A DNA stretch of 64,000 bases from Paractinoplanes aksuensis. Lineage in GTDB: Bacteria > Actinomycetota > Actinomycetes > Mycobacteriales > Micromonosporaceae. The position numbers and the translations under genes were made by a program. Where the stretch lies: positions 19,763 to 83,762 of the forward strand of contig NZ_JAMYJR010000055.1 of the NCBI RefSeq assembly GCF_024137025.1, in the 5' to 3' direction. Below, piece by piece: positions 54,116 through 61,747 of the stretch (position 1 is its first letter; the number at the start of each line of letters is the position of its first letter). The notes under the pieces are model-generated. The model saw only the letters and a list, made by a program, of their open reading frames with translations, was not told where the DNA came from and ran no database searches.

Positions 54116-54867
54116 GCTTCCCGACCGGCATCGGCACGTCCACCCCCGACTCCATCTCGTTGCTCGGCCAGGACCTGGCGGCCGACCTGATGGGCCAGGT
54201 CGGGTTCGGCGAGCTGGCGTTCTGGCTGGTCACCCGGCGTCGTCCCACTTCCTCCGAGGTCCGGGTCTTCGAGGCGGTGCTGGTCGCGCTGGCCGACCAC
54301 GGTTTCACGCCGACGGCGATCGCGGCCCGGCTCACGTACCTGTCGGCGCCCGAGGCCCTCCAAGGCGCCCTGGCCGCCGGACTGCTCGGCGGTGGATCAC
54401 GCTTTCTCGGCGTGACCGAGGACTGTGGACGGTTCCTCGCCGACACTTTGGCGGCAACGTCCGGGGAAGATTACGACGCCATCGCCCTCGAGGCCGTCCG
54501 CCAGGCCAAGGCCGACAAGCGCTTTGTTCCCGGTCTGGGCCATCCGGTGCACAAAATCGAAGACCCGCGCACTCCCGTACTGATCCGGATCGCTGCCGAG
54601 GAGGGCCTGCGTGGCCCGCACTTGCAGCTGTTCGAGGCGATCGGGCGGGTGCATCCTGAGGTGCTCGGCCGCCGGCTGCCGTTGAACGGCGCCGGCGTGT
54701 GCGGGGCCGCCCTGGCCGACCTCGGCCTCCCCATCGATCTGCTGCGCGGCTTCGCGCTGCTGGCCCGCGCGGCCGGCCTGCTCGGGCACCTGGCCGAGGA
54801 ACGCCGGCGCCCGCTCGGCATGGAGATCTATAAAACCGTCGATCGCAACGCCGTCTACGAACCCTAA
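54100..54867 (+). CDS. Citryl-CoA-lyase-like protein (short citrate synthase fold)
   Basis: 255 aa. Citrate-synthase active-site motifs remain: ALADHGFTP (His67) and GLGHPVHKIEDPR (His148). The chain is ~150 residues shorter than citrate synthase and fits stand-alone citryl-CoA lyases, which cleave or form a hydroxy-acyl-CoA C-C bond. GTG 54100 has GAGGAG upstream inside the CoA-transferase gene. With the CoA-transferase it probably activates and then splits the ring-cleavage product; this is inference. Confidence 0.85.
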   Translation: MAEELSFPTGIGTSTPDSISLLGQDLAADLMGQVGFGELAFWLVTRRRPTSSEVRVFEAVLVALADHGFTPTAIAARLTYLSAPEALQGALAAGLLGGGSRFLGVTEDCGRFLADTLAATSGEDYDAIALEAVRQAKADKRFVPGLGHPVHKIEDPRTPVLIRIAAEEGLRGPHLQLFEAIGRVHPEVLGRRLPLNGAGVCGAALADLGLPIDLLRGFALLARAAGLLGHLAEERRRPLGMEIYKTVDRNAVYEP

Positions 54868-54876
54868 GGAGAATCC

Positions 54877-55755
54877 GTGGCCAGCATTGTCGCGGTCATC
54901 GCCTCCACCCATCATCCGTTCTACTACAAGGCCAGCACGGCCACCGGTGAGGACCGGCCGCCGTTCGCCGACGAGTGGGAGCGCAAGATTCTCGCCTTCC
55001 GCGAGACGCTGACCCGCGCCAATCCGGACGTGCTGGTGATGGTCGGCTCCGACCACTTCCACCAGCTCTGGCTGGACAACATGCCGCAGTTCCTGGTGGG
55101 CAAGGCGCCCTTCTACGACGCCAACTGGTACAACGAGGAACGCGAGTTCGGCCTGCCCCGCATGCTGCTCAAGGGTCAGGAAGACCTGTCCGCGCACATC
55201 CTGCGCAACGGGCTCGACGAGGGCTTCGACCTGGCCTTCAGCAACGAGCTGCGGATCGACCACAGCATCACCTGCCCGATCATCACGCTGCGGCCCGAGG
55301 CCGACCTGCCGATCGTGCCGATCTACACGAACATCTTCGCGCCGCCCCTGCCGCAACCGTCGCGCTTCGTCAAGCTGGGCGAGACTATCCGCCAGATCGT
55401 CGAGCAGTGGCCGTCGCATCTGCGGGTGGCCATCATCGGCACGGGTCACCTGTCGCTCGAACTGGGCGGCCCGCGCCAGTTCGGCCCGCACGGCCCCGAC
55501 CCCGAGTTCGACCGCAAGGCCGTCGAGTGGATCGCCACCGGCGACCTCGACAGCTGCCTGCGTGAGGTTTCGCTGGACAGTCTGCACTCACCGGGCAACG
55601 CCACCCACGGCTTCATGGACTTCATGCTGATGATGGGTGTGGCCGGCGCCGGGGCCAAGGCCGATTACGTCGACACCCTTGACCTGTTCCACACCATGGA
55701 GGCTTACTTCACCTGGTACCCCAACGGGTCGTCGGCTCTCGGAGGCGCGCGGTGA
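54877..55755 (+). CDS. LigB-type extradiol dioxygenase catalytic subunit
   Basis: 292 aa class III extradiol dioxygenase. Fe ligands are likely His12 or His13 (STHHPF) and His60/His62 (GSDHFHQ), plus a late Glu; IIGTGHLS holds the active-site base His. Relatives are protocatechuate 4,5-dioxygenase, gallate dioxygenase and desB-type enzymes. AAGGAG lies before the GTG start. The stop overlaps the LigA start (GTGA). Confidence 0.9.
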   Translation: MASIVAVIASTHHPFYYKASTATGEDRPPFADEWERKILAFRETLTRANPDVLVMVGSDHFHQLWLDNMPQFLVGKAPFYDANWYNEEREFGLPRMLLKGQEDLSAHILRNGLDEGFDLAFSNELRIDHSITCPIITLRPEADLPIVPIYTNIFAPPLPQPSRFVKLGETIRQIVEQWPSHLRVAIIGTGHLSLELGGPRQFGPHGPDPEFDRKAVEWIATGDLDSCLREVSLDSLHSPGNATHGFMDFMLMMGVAGAGAKADYVDTLDLFHTMEAYFTWYPNGSSALGGAR

Positions 55756-56114
55756 GCAAGTACCTGATCGACAAGTTCCTGTACACGGTCGACCGCGATC
55801 CGGACCTGGTCGAGCGCTACCGTTCCGAGCCGGCCGAACTGGTGACCTGGTGGGAGGCTGCCCGGGCGAACACCGTGCTCAACTGCATCACCGGCGAGTC
55901 GAGCACGTGGCTGCGCTTCACCGACGACGAGCGGCAGGCACTGATCGCCCACGACCACGTACGCCTCTTCGAACTGGGCGCCCACCCGTTCCTCACGCTG
56001 ACGCTGTTCATCGCCATGTTCGAGCGTGACAACAAGGAGCCGCTCGAATACCAGAAGGCGTTCGGCGCCCGCCTGGCCCACTTCGACCTCCCGTACCCGG
56101 ACATCGCGACATGA
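55752..56114 (+). CDS. LigA-type dioxygenase small subunit
   Basis: 120 aa helical LigA fold: MSKYLIDKFLYTVDRDP, WWEAARANTVLNCITGESSTWLRFTDDERQALIAHDHVRLFELGAHPFLTL (in parts). It forms the lid of the LigAB active site. Coupled to both neighbours by 4-nt overlaps. Confidence 0.88.
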   Translation: MSKYLIDKFLYTVDRDPDLVERYRSEPAELVTWWEAARANTVLNCITGESSTWLRFTDDERQALIAHDHVRLFELGAHPFLTLTLFIAMFERDNKEPLEYQKAFGARLAHFDLPYPDIAT

Positions 56115-57070
56115 CCGCGGCGGCCGTGCTGCGCGTATGCGGCCGGCCGCCGTCCATCGAGGAGCGGCGGCCGCCGATGCCCCACTCGGGCGAGGTGCCG
56201 ATCCGGGTCGCCGCCGCGCCGATCACACCGCTCGACGTGCTCTGCGCGAGCGGCACCAGCTACTTCGGGCCACCGGCAACCCCGTACGTCCCCGGCGTCC
56301 AGGGCGTGGGCCGCCGCGACGACGGCACACCGGTCTGGTTCGCCACCTCGGCCGGCATGCGCCCCGGCGACGGCAGCATGGCCGCCGCGGTCTCCATCCC
56401 GTACGTCGATGTGGTACCCCTGCCGGCGGACGCGCCCCTCACCCTGATCGCCGCCCTGGGGTTGTCGGCGGTCGCCGCCCACGCCGCACTGACCCGCACC
56501 GGCGGTCTCGCCGAGGGCGAGGTCGTGCTGGTGCTGGGCGCGGGCGGGGTGGTCGGCCAGGCCGCGATCCAGCTGGCCCGGTTGTCCGGCGCCTCCCGGG
56601 TCATCGCGGTCAGCCGCTCGGCGCCGGCTCGGGAGCGCGCGCTGCAACTGGGCGCGGAACACGCCGTACCACTACTGCCGGACGACGACGCCGGCACGCT
56701 GGCCGACCGCCTGCGCGCTGTCTCAGGCCTGGTCGACCTCGTGCTCGACCCGGTCTTCGGCGTCCCCGCAGCGGCCGCGCTGCGCGTGCTGCGGCCGGGC
56801 GGACGCTTGGTCAACCTGGGCAGCTCGGCCGGCGCCACAGCCCCTCTGGACTCGGTGACGCTGCGCAGCGGCTCCCTGCAAATCCTCGGCTACACCAACA
56901 ACGCCCTCTCGGTAGGGGAGCGAGCCGACTCCCTGGGCGTGGTAGCCACCCACGCCACCGCCGGCAACCTCACCGTCGCCCACGAGGTAGTCCCCATCAC
57001 GGATGTCGCCGATGCGTGGCAGCGCCAGACCGCAGGCACCGCGGACGGCCGGATCGTGTTGGCTTTCTAG
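56111..57070 (+). CDS. Zinc-free MDR oxidoreductase (quinone-reductase-like)
   Basis: 319 aa. GroES-like N-terminus and Rossmann motif VLVLGAGGVVGQAAIQLARL. No zinc-ligand cysteines, so a quinone oxidoreductase or enoyl reductase type. Start overlaps LigA by ATGA, making it the last gene of the operon. It might reduce an unsaturated intermediate. Confidence 0.87.
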   Translation: MTAAAVLRVCGRPPSIEERRPPMPHSGEVPIRVAAAPITPLDVLCASGTSYFGPPATPYVPGVQGVGRRDDGTPVWFATSAGMRPGDGSMAAAVSIPYVDVVPLPADAPLTLIAALGLSAVAAHAALTRTGGLAEGEVVLVLGAGGVVGQAAIQLARLSGASRVIAVSRSAPARERALQLGAEHAVPLLPDDDAGTLADRLRAVSGLVDLVLDPVFGVPAAAALRVLRPGGRLVNLGSSAGATAPLDSVTLRSGSLQILGYTNNALSVGERADSLGVVATHATAGNLTVAHEVVPITDVADAWQRQTAGTADGRIVLAF

Positions 57071-57184
57071 CTGTCCACACTGGCAAGTGTGCAGGCTTGG
57101 CAGCCCGCGCAGCGATAACGGGCCGCTCGTCGCCGAGCCACGACGTCGGTCAAGCCGCACCATCCCCAGGCGGTGATGAACAGC

Positions 57185-57847
57185 CTACAAAGGCAGAATC
57201 TCGATCTCCCGAAGCCGCGCAGGTTCCGTTATTGCCTCCAGGGCCACGATCTGTCCTTCGCGAACCGTCAGGGTGATGGCCAGCAGGGTGTCGCCTCCCG
57301 GGGCCACGCGGAATCCGAGCAGTCCGTTGACCAGGGCCGCTTCGGCGTTGCGGGCCTTGCCGTTGAAGAAGCGGGCCAAGCCGGCCGCCCCACGGGTCTC
57401 GGCCGGTATTCCCAATTGTTTCTGACCGTAGGCGTCGATCCGCAGCCGCACGTCGGGGTCGAGCAGGCTGAGCAGCTTCTCGAACTCGCCGTCGCGGGAG
57501 GCGGCCAGGAAGGCCGGGGTCAGCGTGTCCAGGACCACCAGCAGGGCCAGGCCGACCGAGTCGGCCAGCATGGTTGCGTCCTCGGGGCCGGGCGTGGTGG
57601 GCGTGTCGTGGTCGTCCCACGGTGTTTCTCGTCGGGAGCCTCGGGAGCGCAGCAGGTCCAAGCACACCCGGCCGACGACAGTGGTCAGCCACGCGTCGAG
57701 GTTGTCGATTCCGTCGGCGCCGATGCGGTTGAGGCGTAGCCAGGCTTCCTGCACCGCGTCGTCCGCCTCGGCCGTGGACCCGAGCATGCGGTAGGCCACC
57801 GCGCGCAGGCGGGGGCGGTTCTGTTCGAAGCGGTCCTGCACGTCCAT
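57185..57847 (-). CDS. ECF41-type sigma factor lacking the sigma-4 region
   Basis: 220 aa. Sigma-2 is intact (FEQNRPRLRAVAYRMLGSTAEADDAVQEAWLRL...TVVGRVCLDLLRSR). After ADSVGLALLVVLDTLTPA the sequence jumps directly to FLAASRDGEFEKLLSLLDPDVRL, the start of the SnoaL-like C-terminal domain. Normal ECF41 proteins (~290 aa) have ~60-70 residues of sigma-4 helix-turn-helix there. The frame is kept, so an in-frame deletion is inferred. Without sigma-4 the -35 element cannot be read normally. It is divergent from a CMD-domain gene, the usual ECF41 partner. Confidence 0.85.
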   Translation of the reverse strand: MDVQDRFEQNRPRLRAVAYRMLGSTAEADDAVQEAWLRLNRIGADGIDNLDAWLTTVVGRVCLDLLRSRGSRRETPWDDHDTPTTPGPEDATMLADSVGLALLVVLDTLTPAFLAASRDGEFEKLLSLLDPDVRLRIDAYGQKQLGIPAETRGAAGLARFFNGKARNAEAALVNGLLGFRVAPGGDTLLAITLTVREGQIVALEAITEPARLREIEILPL

Positions 57848-57876
57848 GGCTCCCCCTTTGTGGTGTGTGTCACATC

Positions 57877-57903
57877 GGTCACACCTGGCCGGCTTCATCC
57901 GTC
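57877..57903 (+). promoter_or_regulatory. ECF41-like promoter of the CMD gene
   Basis: GGTCACA (57877-57883), 16 nt, CGTC (57900-57903) agrees with the known ECF41 pattern TGTCACA-N16-CGTC. A second, perfect TGTCACA lies at 57868-57874 but at 25 nt from CGTC. Confidence 0.6.
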
Positions 57904-57968
57904 GCACCACCGACGGAGCAGAGCGCGCCGATGTGACGTGCCGCCGCGGAAACCTGGAGGAGAACATC

Positions 57969-58427
57969 ATGCAGGCTCGGATGGACAACCCCGCCGCTCA
58001 TCTGCCGGAGTCGGTTCAGGCGGTCAACATTCTGTACAAGTCGGCCCACTCGGCCGGGGTCGATCCGGCCACTCTGGAACTCGTGCATCTGCGGGCCAGC
58101 CAGATCAACGGGTGCGCGCCCTGCGTCGAGTCGGGGGCGCGCAACGCCCGCAAGAACGGGGAGACCGACGAGCGGCTGATGACGGTCGCGGTGTGGCGGG
58201 AGACGCCGTGGTTCACCGGGGCCGAGCGGGCCGCGCTGGCCCTGGCCGAGCACGCCACCCGGCTCGCCGACAGTCCGGACGCGGTCCCGGACGTCGTCTG
58301 GGACGAGGCGGCCCGGCACTTCGGCGAGAAGGAACTCGCGGCGCTCGTGCTGTGGATCGCGACGACGAACTTCTTCAACCGGATCAATGTCACGACCCGG
58401 CAGCAGGCGCCCCAGAATTGGGGATGA
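57969..58427 (+). CDS. Carboxymuconolactone-decarboxylase/AhpD-family protein
   Basis: 152 aa. The CxxC pair is Cys49-Cys52 in HLRASQINGCAPC. In AhpD-like peroxidases a His normally follows the second Cys by four residues; here that position is Gly56. GGAGGAG precedes the ATG. CMD proteins are the standard targets of ECF41 factors, consistent with the promoter above. Peroxidase activity may be altered. Confidence 0.88.
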   Translation: MQARMDNPAAHLPESVQAVNILYKSAHSAGVDPATLELVHLRASQINGCAPCVESGARNARKNGETDERLMTVAVWRETPWFTGAERAALALAEHATRLADSPDAVPDVVWDEAARHFGEKELAALVLWIATTNFFNRINVTTRQQAPQNWG

Positions 58428-58470
58428 TCGGAGGAACAGCGCACGCCCCGGCAGGTCTAACATCCGGGTC

Positions 58471-59124
58471 ATGACGGGCGGAGAAGTGCCCCGGGGCGTG
58501 CGGGTGGCGACGCTGCTGGCCTGGCTGATGGTTCCGGCCGGCGCGCTGCTGCTCGCGGCCGGGATGCTCGACCTGGCCTACTGGGCCTCGCCCGAGGCGG
58601 GCCGGCTCACCACGCTGATGAACGACATCGAGACCGAGTACGGTGTCCCGGCGCCGGCGATGATCCGGGGCGGCTCGGGGGCGGTGCTACTGGTCGTCCT
58701 GGGCGCGGCCGGGGTGGCGTACGGGGGCCTGGCGCCCTTGATCGGCCGCGGCTCGCGCTGGGCCCGCAGCTGGGGCGTGGGCATCGGCTTCGCGGTCTTC
58801 CTGATCGGCCTGACGACGGTCGGGGCCGACGCGAGCCAGCCCGGCTATCTGCGCGACTACTTCACGGCGATGACCTGGCAGGGCATCGGCGACCGCATCC
58901 CGCGGGTCGAGGCCCTGCTCTACCCCCAGTGGTACGCCTGGCTCGAGGACATCGGCCAGGGCGCCGTCACGATGCTGGGCCTGGCGGTGTCGGTCGCGCT
59001 GATCTGGGCCGCGATCTCGCACGCCGAGCACTTCATGGCCCGCGGCGACGGCGGCCAACCCGACGAGTGGGACAACACGATCGCCCGTATGCGAGCCAAC
59101 CGCCGCCCCAGTGACCAGGGTTAG
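58471..59124 (+). CDS. Four-helix membrane protein of unknown function
   Basis: 217 aa. Helices at ~12-34 (VATLLAWLMVPAGALLLAAGM), ~68-90, ~97-115 and ~165-187. Loops contain SQPGYLRDYFTAMTWQGIGDRI. The C-terminal tail is charged. Leaderless ATG 7 nt after TAACAT (58458-58463). Ends in a 4-nt overlap with the convergent regulator. No family recognised. Confidence 0.75.
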   Translation: MTGGEVPRGVRVATLLAWLMVPAGALLLAAGMLDLAYWASPEAGRLTTLMNDIETEYGVPAPAMIRGGSGAVLLVVLGAAGVAYGGLAPLIGRGSRWARSWGVGIGFAVFLIGLTTVGADASQPGYLRDYFTAMTWQGIGDRIPRVEALLYPQWYAWLEDIGQGAVTMLGLAVSVALIWAAISHAEHFMARGDGGQPDEWDNTIARMRANRRPSDQG

Positions 59125-59942
59125 GGTCTCCGCAGCTCGTCGATGCGCTCGCGCAGCAGGTCGGGGCGCCGGTGCAGGCCCGAGACGAGCAGCCCGACCA
59201 GCAAGCGCACGTGCGGGCCGGAATCGGGCAGCCGCATCCGGCCGACCAGTGCCCGTTCGAAGAGCTGGTCAAGTTCCTCGGCCGGCAGTCCGAGCCGGTC
59301 CTGGATCTCGGCGTCGGTGCGGCCCTCGGCGCAGAGCCGCAGGGCGTGGCGTTCCGGCTCGGTCATCCCCATGTCCTCGGGCAGCTCGCCGTGGCCGAGG
59401 CGGCTGAGGGCGGCCCGCAGCTCGCGCAGCTCGTGCTCGTACCGCTCGTAGGTCAGGCCCGTGATCTGCAGGGCCGCGGTGAGCCGGCGGCCGTGCCGGA
59501 GCAGGACGAGCAGGTCGCGCAACGCGGGGGAGGCGGGGATCCCGTGCTGGTCGAGCGCGGCCACAATGGCCTGGGCCAACGTCGGGCCGACCCGGAAGGG
59601 ACGGTTCACCGCCTCGCACAGGGTGTCGGCGAGGGGCCAGCGGCCGAGGCCCTTGGTCACCACGTCGTTGGCGCCGTTGACCCAGACCGCGACCTGGGCC
59701 CGCGGGTCGGCCCCGGCCGTGTGCACGACCGTCGGCACGGGGTCGGCCAGCAGGGCCCGGATCTCGTCGACCGGGCCCACGTTGGCCGGGTCGAGCAGGC
59801 GTACGTCGTGGCGGAGCCGGGTGAGGCCGGCCACCGTGCCGACGGGGGTGAGGATGCGGAGCCGGGGATCGTCGCGAAGCAGCTCGGTGACGCCCCGGCA
59901 GGTCGGGTCATGGTCGTCGATCACAGCCACGTGCAGGACCAC
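59121..59942 (-). CDS. Receiver-domain regulator with an atypical C-terminus
   Basis: 273 aa. The N-terminus HVAVIDDHDPTCRGVTELL looks like a response-regulator receiver (acidic pair), but the expected phospho-acceptor strand reads VRLLDPANVG with no clear GxxG context. The C-terminal region MTEPERHALRLCAEGRTDAEIQDRLGLPAEELDQLF resembles a sigma-4/LuxR-like HTH. No kinase is adjacent, so it may be an orphan. GAGGAG before the GTG start. Confidence 0.7.
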   Translation of the reverse strand: MVLHVAVIDDHDPTCRGVTELLRDDPRLRILTPVGTVAGLTRLRHDVRLLDPANVGPVDEIRALLADPVPTVVHTAGADPRAQVAVWVNGANDVVTKGLGRWPLADTLCEAVNRPFRVGPTLAQAIVAALDQHGIPASPALRDLLVLLRHGRRLTAALQITGLTYERYEHELRELRAALSRLGHGELPEDMGMTEPERHALRLCAEGRTDAEIQDRLGLPAEELDQLFERALVGRMRLPDSGPHVRLLVGLLVSGLHRRPDLLRERIDELRRP

Positions 59943-60079
59943 CGGGAAGCTCCTCGGGAAGTCGTTGCCGATCGATCCGAGGCTAACAGCGTGTCCTCCA
60001 CAGCCGACCCCCTCGAAAGAGGGTCATCCCGGCGACGGCCCGGCCGAGCTCCCTGCGACCGGGCGGGGGAGTGGTTGGG

Positions 60080-60085
60080 TAGCGT
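60080..60085 (+). promoter_or_regulatory. -10 box of rsmE
   Basis: TAGCGT, 6 nt before the GTG start. The gene therefore has its own leaderless promoter instead of reading from dnaJ. Confidence 0.6.
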
Positions 60086-60091
60086 GCGGGG

Positions 60092-60826
60092 GTGTCCGCA
60101 CCGCTGTTCCTCGTCGAGTCGCTGCCCGTCACCGCCCACCACACGCTGGACGGGCCCGAGGGGCATCACGCCGCCGACGTCCAGCGGCTGCGGGCCGGCG
60201 AGACGCTGATCCTGGCCGACGGCCGGGGCGGCAGCGCCGTGGCGAAGGTGACCGCGGTGCGCAAGGGCAGCGTCGACGTCGAGGTGCTCGACCGCGAGTA
60301 CGGGCCGGCAGCCGATCCGCGGCTGGTCGTGGTGCAGGGCATCGCCAAGGGGGACCGGGGCGAGCTGGCCGTGCAGGCGATGACCGAGATCGGCGTGGAC
60401 GAGATCCTGCCCTGGGCCGCCGCCCGTTCGGTGGCGCAGTGGCGCGGCGACCGGGGCGCACGGGCCCGCGACAAGTGGGCGGCCACGGCGCGTGAGGCGG
60501 CCAAGCAGGCCCGCCGCGCGTGGTTGCCGGTGGTCGGCGGCGACCCGGACTGCTCGACCAAGCAGGTCGCGGCCCGGCTCGGCGCGGCCGACGCGGCTTT
60601 TGTGATGCACGAGGAGGCGACCGAGTCGCTGACGGCGGTCGGTCTGCCCTCGTCGGGCGAGATCGCGCTGGTGGTGGGCCCCGAGGGCGGCATCCGCGAC
60701 GCGGAGCTCGAGGTGTTCGTCGCCGCGGGGGCGACGGCCGTGCGGCTGGGGCGCGAGGTGCTGCGCACGTCGACGGCGGGCGTGGCGGCGTTGTCCGTCC
60801 TGTCGGCCCGGCTCGGCCGTTGGTAA
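60092..60826 (+). CDS. rsmE: 16S rRNA (uracil1498-N3)-methyltransferase
   Basis: 244 aa SPOUT enzyme. QGIAKGDRGELAVQAMTEIGVDEILPW, VVGPEGGIRDAELE and LGREVLRTSTAGVAAL form the knotted SAM site. Usually next to hrcA-dnaJ; here ~15 kb lie between. Confidence 0.95.
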   Translation: MSAPLFLVESLPVTAHHTLDGPEGHHAADVQRLRAGETLILADGRGGSAVAKVTAVRKGSVDVEVLDREYGPAADPRLVVVQGIAKGDRGELAVQAMTEIGVDEILPWAAARSVAQWRGDRGARARDKWAATAREAAKQARRAWLPVVGGDPDCSTKQVAARLGAADAAFVMHEEATESLTAVGLPSSGEIALVVGPEGGIRDAELEVFVAAGATAVRLGREVLRTSTAGVAALSVLSARLGRW

Positions 60827-60994
60827 AGGTCAGGGCGACAATTCCATCCACATATTCTTTGTTATGTTTTTGCCTTCGCGGAAAGGCTTTCATTCCATTC
60901 GGCTACCTCGGCGTGTTGCTCGGCCGTTATTTGCCCTACTGCATGCTTTGCTGATCTTGCAAGGCATCTGGTAACCACCGGAAAGGGCAAAGTA
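60827..60994 (+). other. AT-rich intergenic region before the secreted-protein gene
   Basis: 168 bp markedly richer in A/T than its surroundings (for example ACATATTCTTTGTTATGT). Likely promoter region and possible target for a nucleoid protein such as Lsr2. No small gene with good codon use is seen. Confidence 0.5.
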
Positions 60995-61489
60995 ATGAAC
61001 AAGTCGATGCGCGTTGTCGCGACGACCGGCCTGGCTGTGCTGGCCGGTCTCACGATGAGCGCTGCCCCGGCCCAGGCCACGGAGGCCAAGCCGGGCGCGG
61101 GTCAGACCCAGCAGCACCGTGACCGCGACGGGGTCGAAGGCTATTTCCGTACGCTGGGGGCCTGCGAATTTGCCGGCCGTGTGGGCGAGCGCTTCGGCCA
61201 CTGGGACTACTACGACTGCGATCTGGTCCTCGTGGGATTCCGCCGCGGCGTCTGGGCGCTCGAGGTCGACCGGCTGGGCCGCTTCGATCACGGCCACCGT
61301 CCGTCGACCCTCCCCAAGCCCATCAAGGACGACAACGGCTACGGCGCCAAGGACGACGCCAAGGACAACGGCTACGGCACCAAGGACGACGCCAAGGACA
61401 ACGGCTACGGCGCCAAGGACGATGACACCAAGGACGATGGTGTCAAGGATGCCGGGGCGAAGGACGACGGCTACGGCGCCAAGGGTTAG
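60995..61489 (+). CDS. Small secreted protein with charged repeat tail (paralogue 1)
   Basis: 164 aa. Signal peptide with AQA cleavage site at ~28. A ~44-residue domain (49-92) reads GYFRTLGACEFAG...GERFGHWD...DCDLVLVGFRRGVWALEV, with Cys57 and Cys75. The tail repeats KDDAKDNGYGxK three times. The same domain with the same Cys spacing (18) is in the protein at 61748-62668. GGAAAGGG lies before the ATG. Function unknown; an extracellular or wall-bound role is inferred. Confidence 0.82.
   Translation: MNKSMRVVATTGLAVLAGLTMSAAPAQATEAKPGAGQTQQHRDRDGVEGYFRTLGACEFAGRVGERFGHWDYYDCDLVLVGFRRGVWALEVDRLGRFDHGHRPSTLPKPIKDDNGYGAKDDAKDNGYGTKDDAKDNGYGAKDDDTKDDGVKDAGAKDDGYGAKG
61331..61429 (+). repeat. Three 33-bp repeats in the tail of the secreted protein
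   Basis: GACAACGGCTACGGC begins at 61331, 61364 and 61397. The unit encodes 11 residues (DNGYGAKDDAK). Confidence 0.88.
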
Positions 61490-61575
61490 AAACCGCGTGA
61501 TCTTGGCGGGGTAGAAACATCGAACGACACCAGCACCATGCGCGGGCACTGTTTCAAGGTGCCCATGCGGGGGCT

Positions 61576-61611
61576 GGTGCCGCCGGGCGATCGGGGTCGC
61601 CCGGCGGCACC
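61576..61611 (+). terminator. Strong hairpin between the two secreted-protein genes
   Basis: A 15-bp perfect stem (61576-61590 with 61597-61611) with a 6-nt loop. No U-tract. A weaker imperfect hairpin (CACCAGC...GCTGGTG) overlaps just upstream. It probably ends transcription from both sides. Confidence 0.8.
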
Positions 61612-61747
61612 CGGGAGTGACTAAGCGTCAGCCGCGGTAATCGTTCGATAACCCTCCACTTCCCGGCCGATCCGCGGCCCGTCGAGAGCATCCGGATCAT
61701 CACTGACCCTGTATGACTTCACCGGATGCCCTCCAGGGGCCGTCGAG

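Noticed and set aside
57076..57091. Small hairpin CACACT-GGCA-AGTGTG after the MDR gene
   Set aside because: Only 6 bp and no tail; too weak to call a terminator.
60020..60085. Possible third copy of the dispersed element before rsmE (GACCGGGCG ... GTGGTTG)
   Set aside because: The 16-bp core is absent and spacing differs; similarity fits chance in GC-rich DNA.
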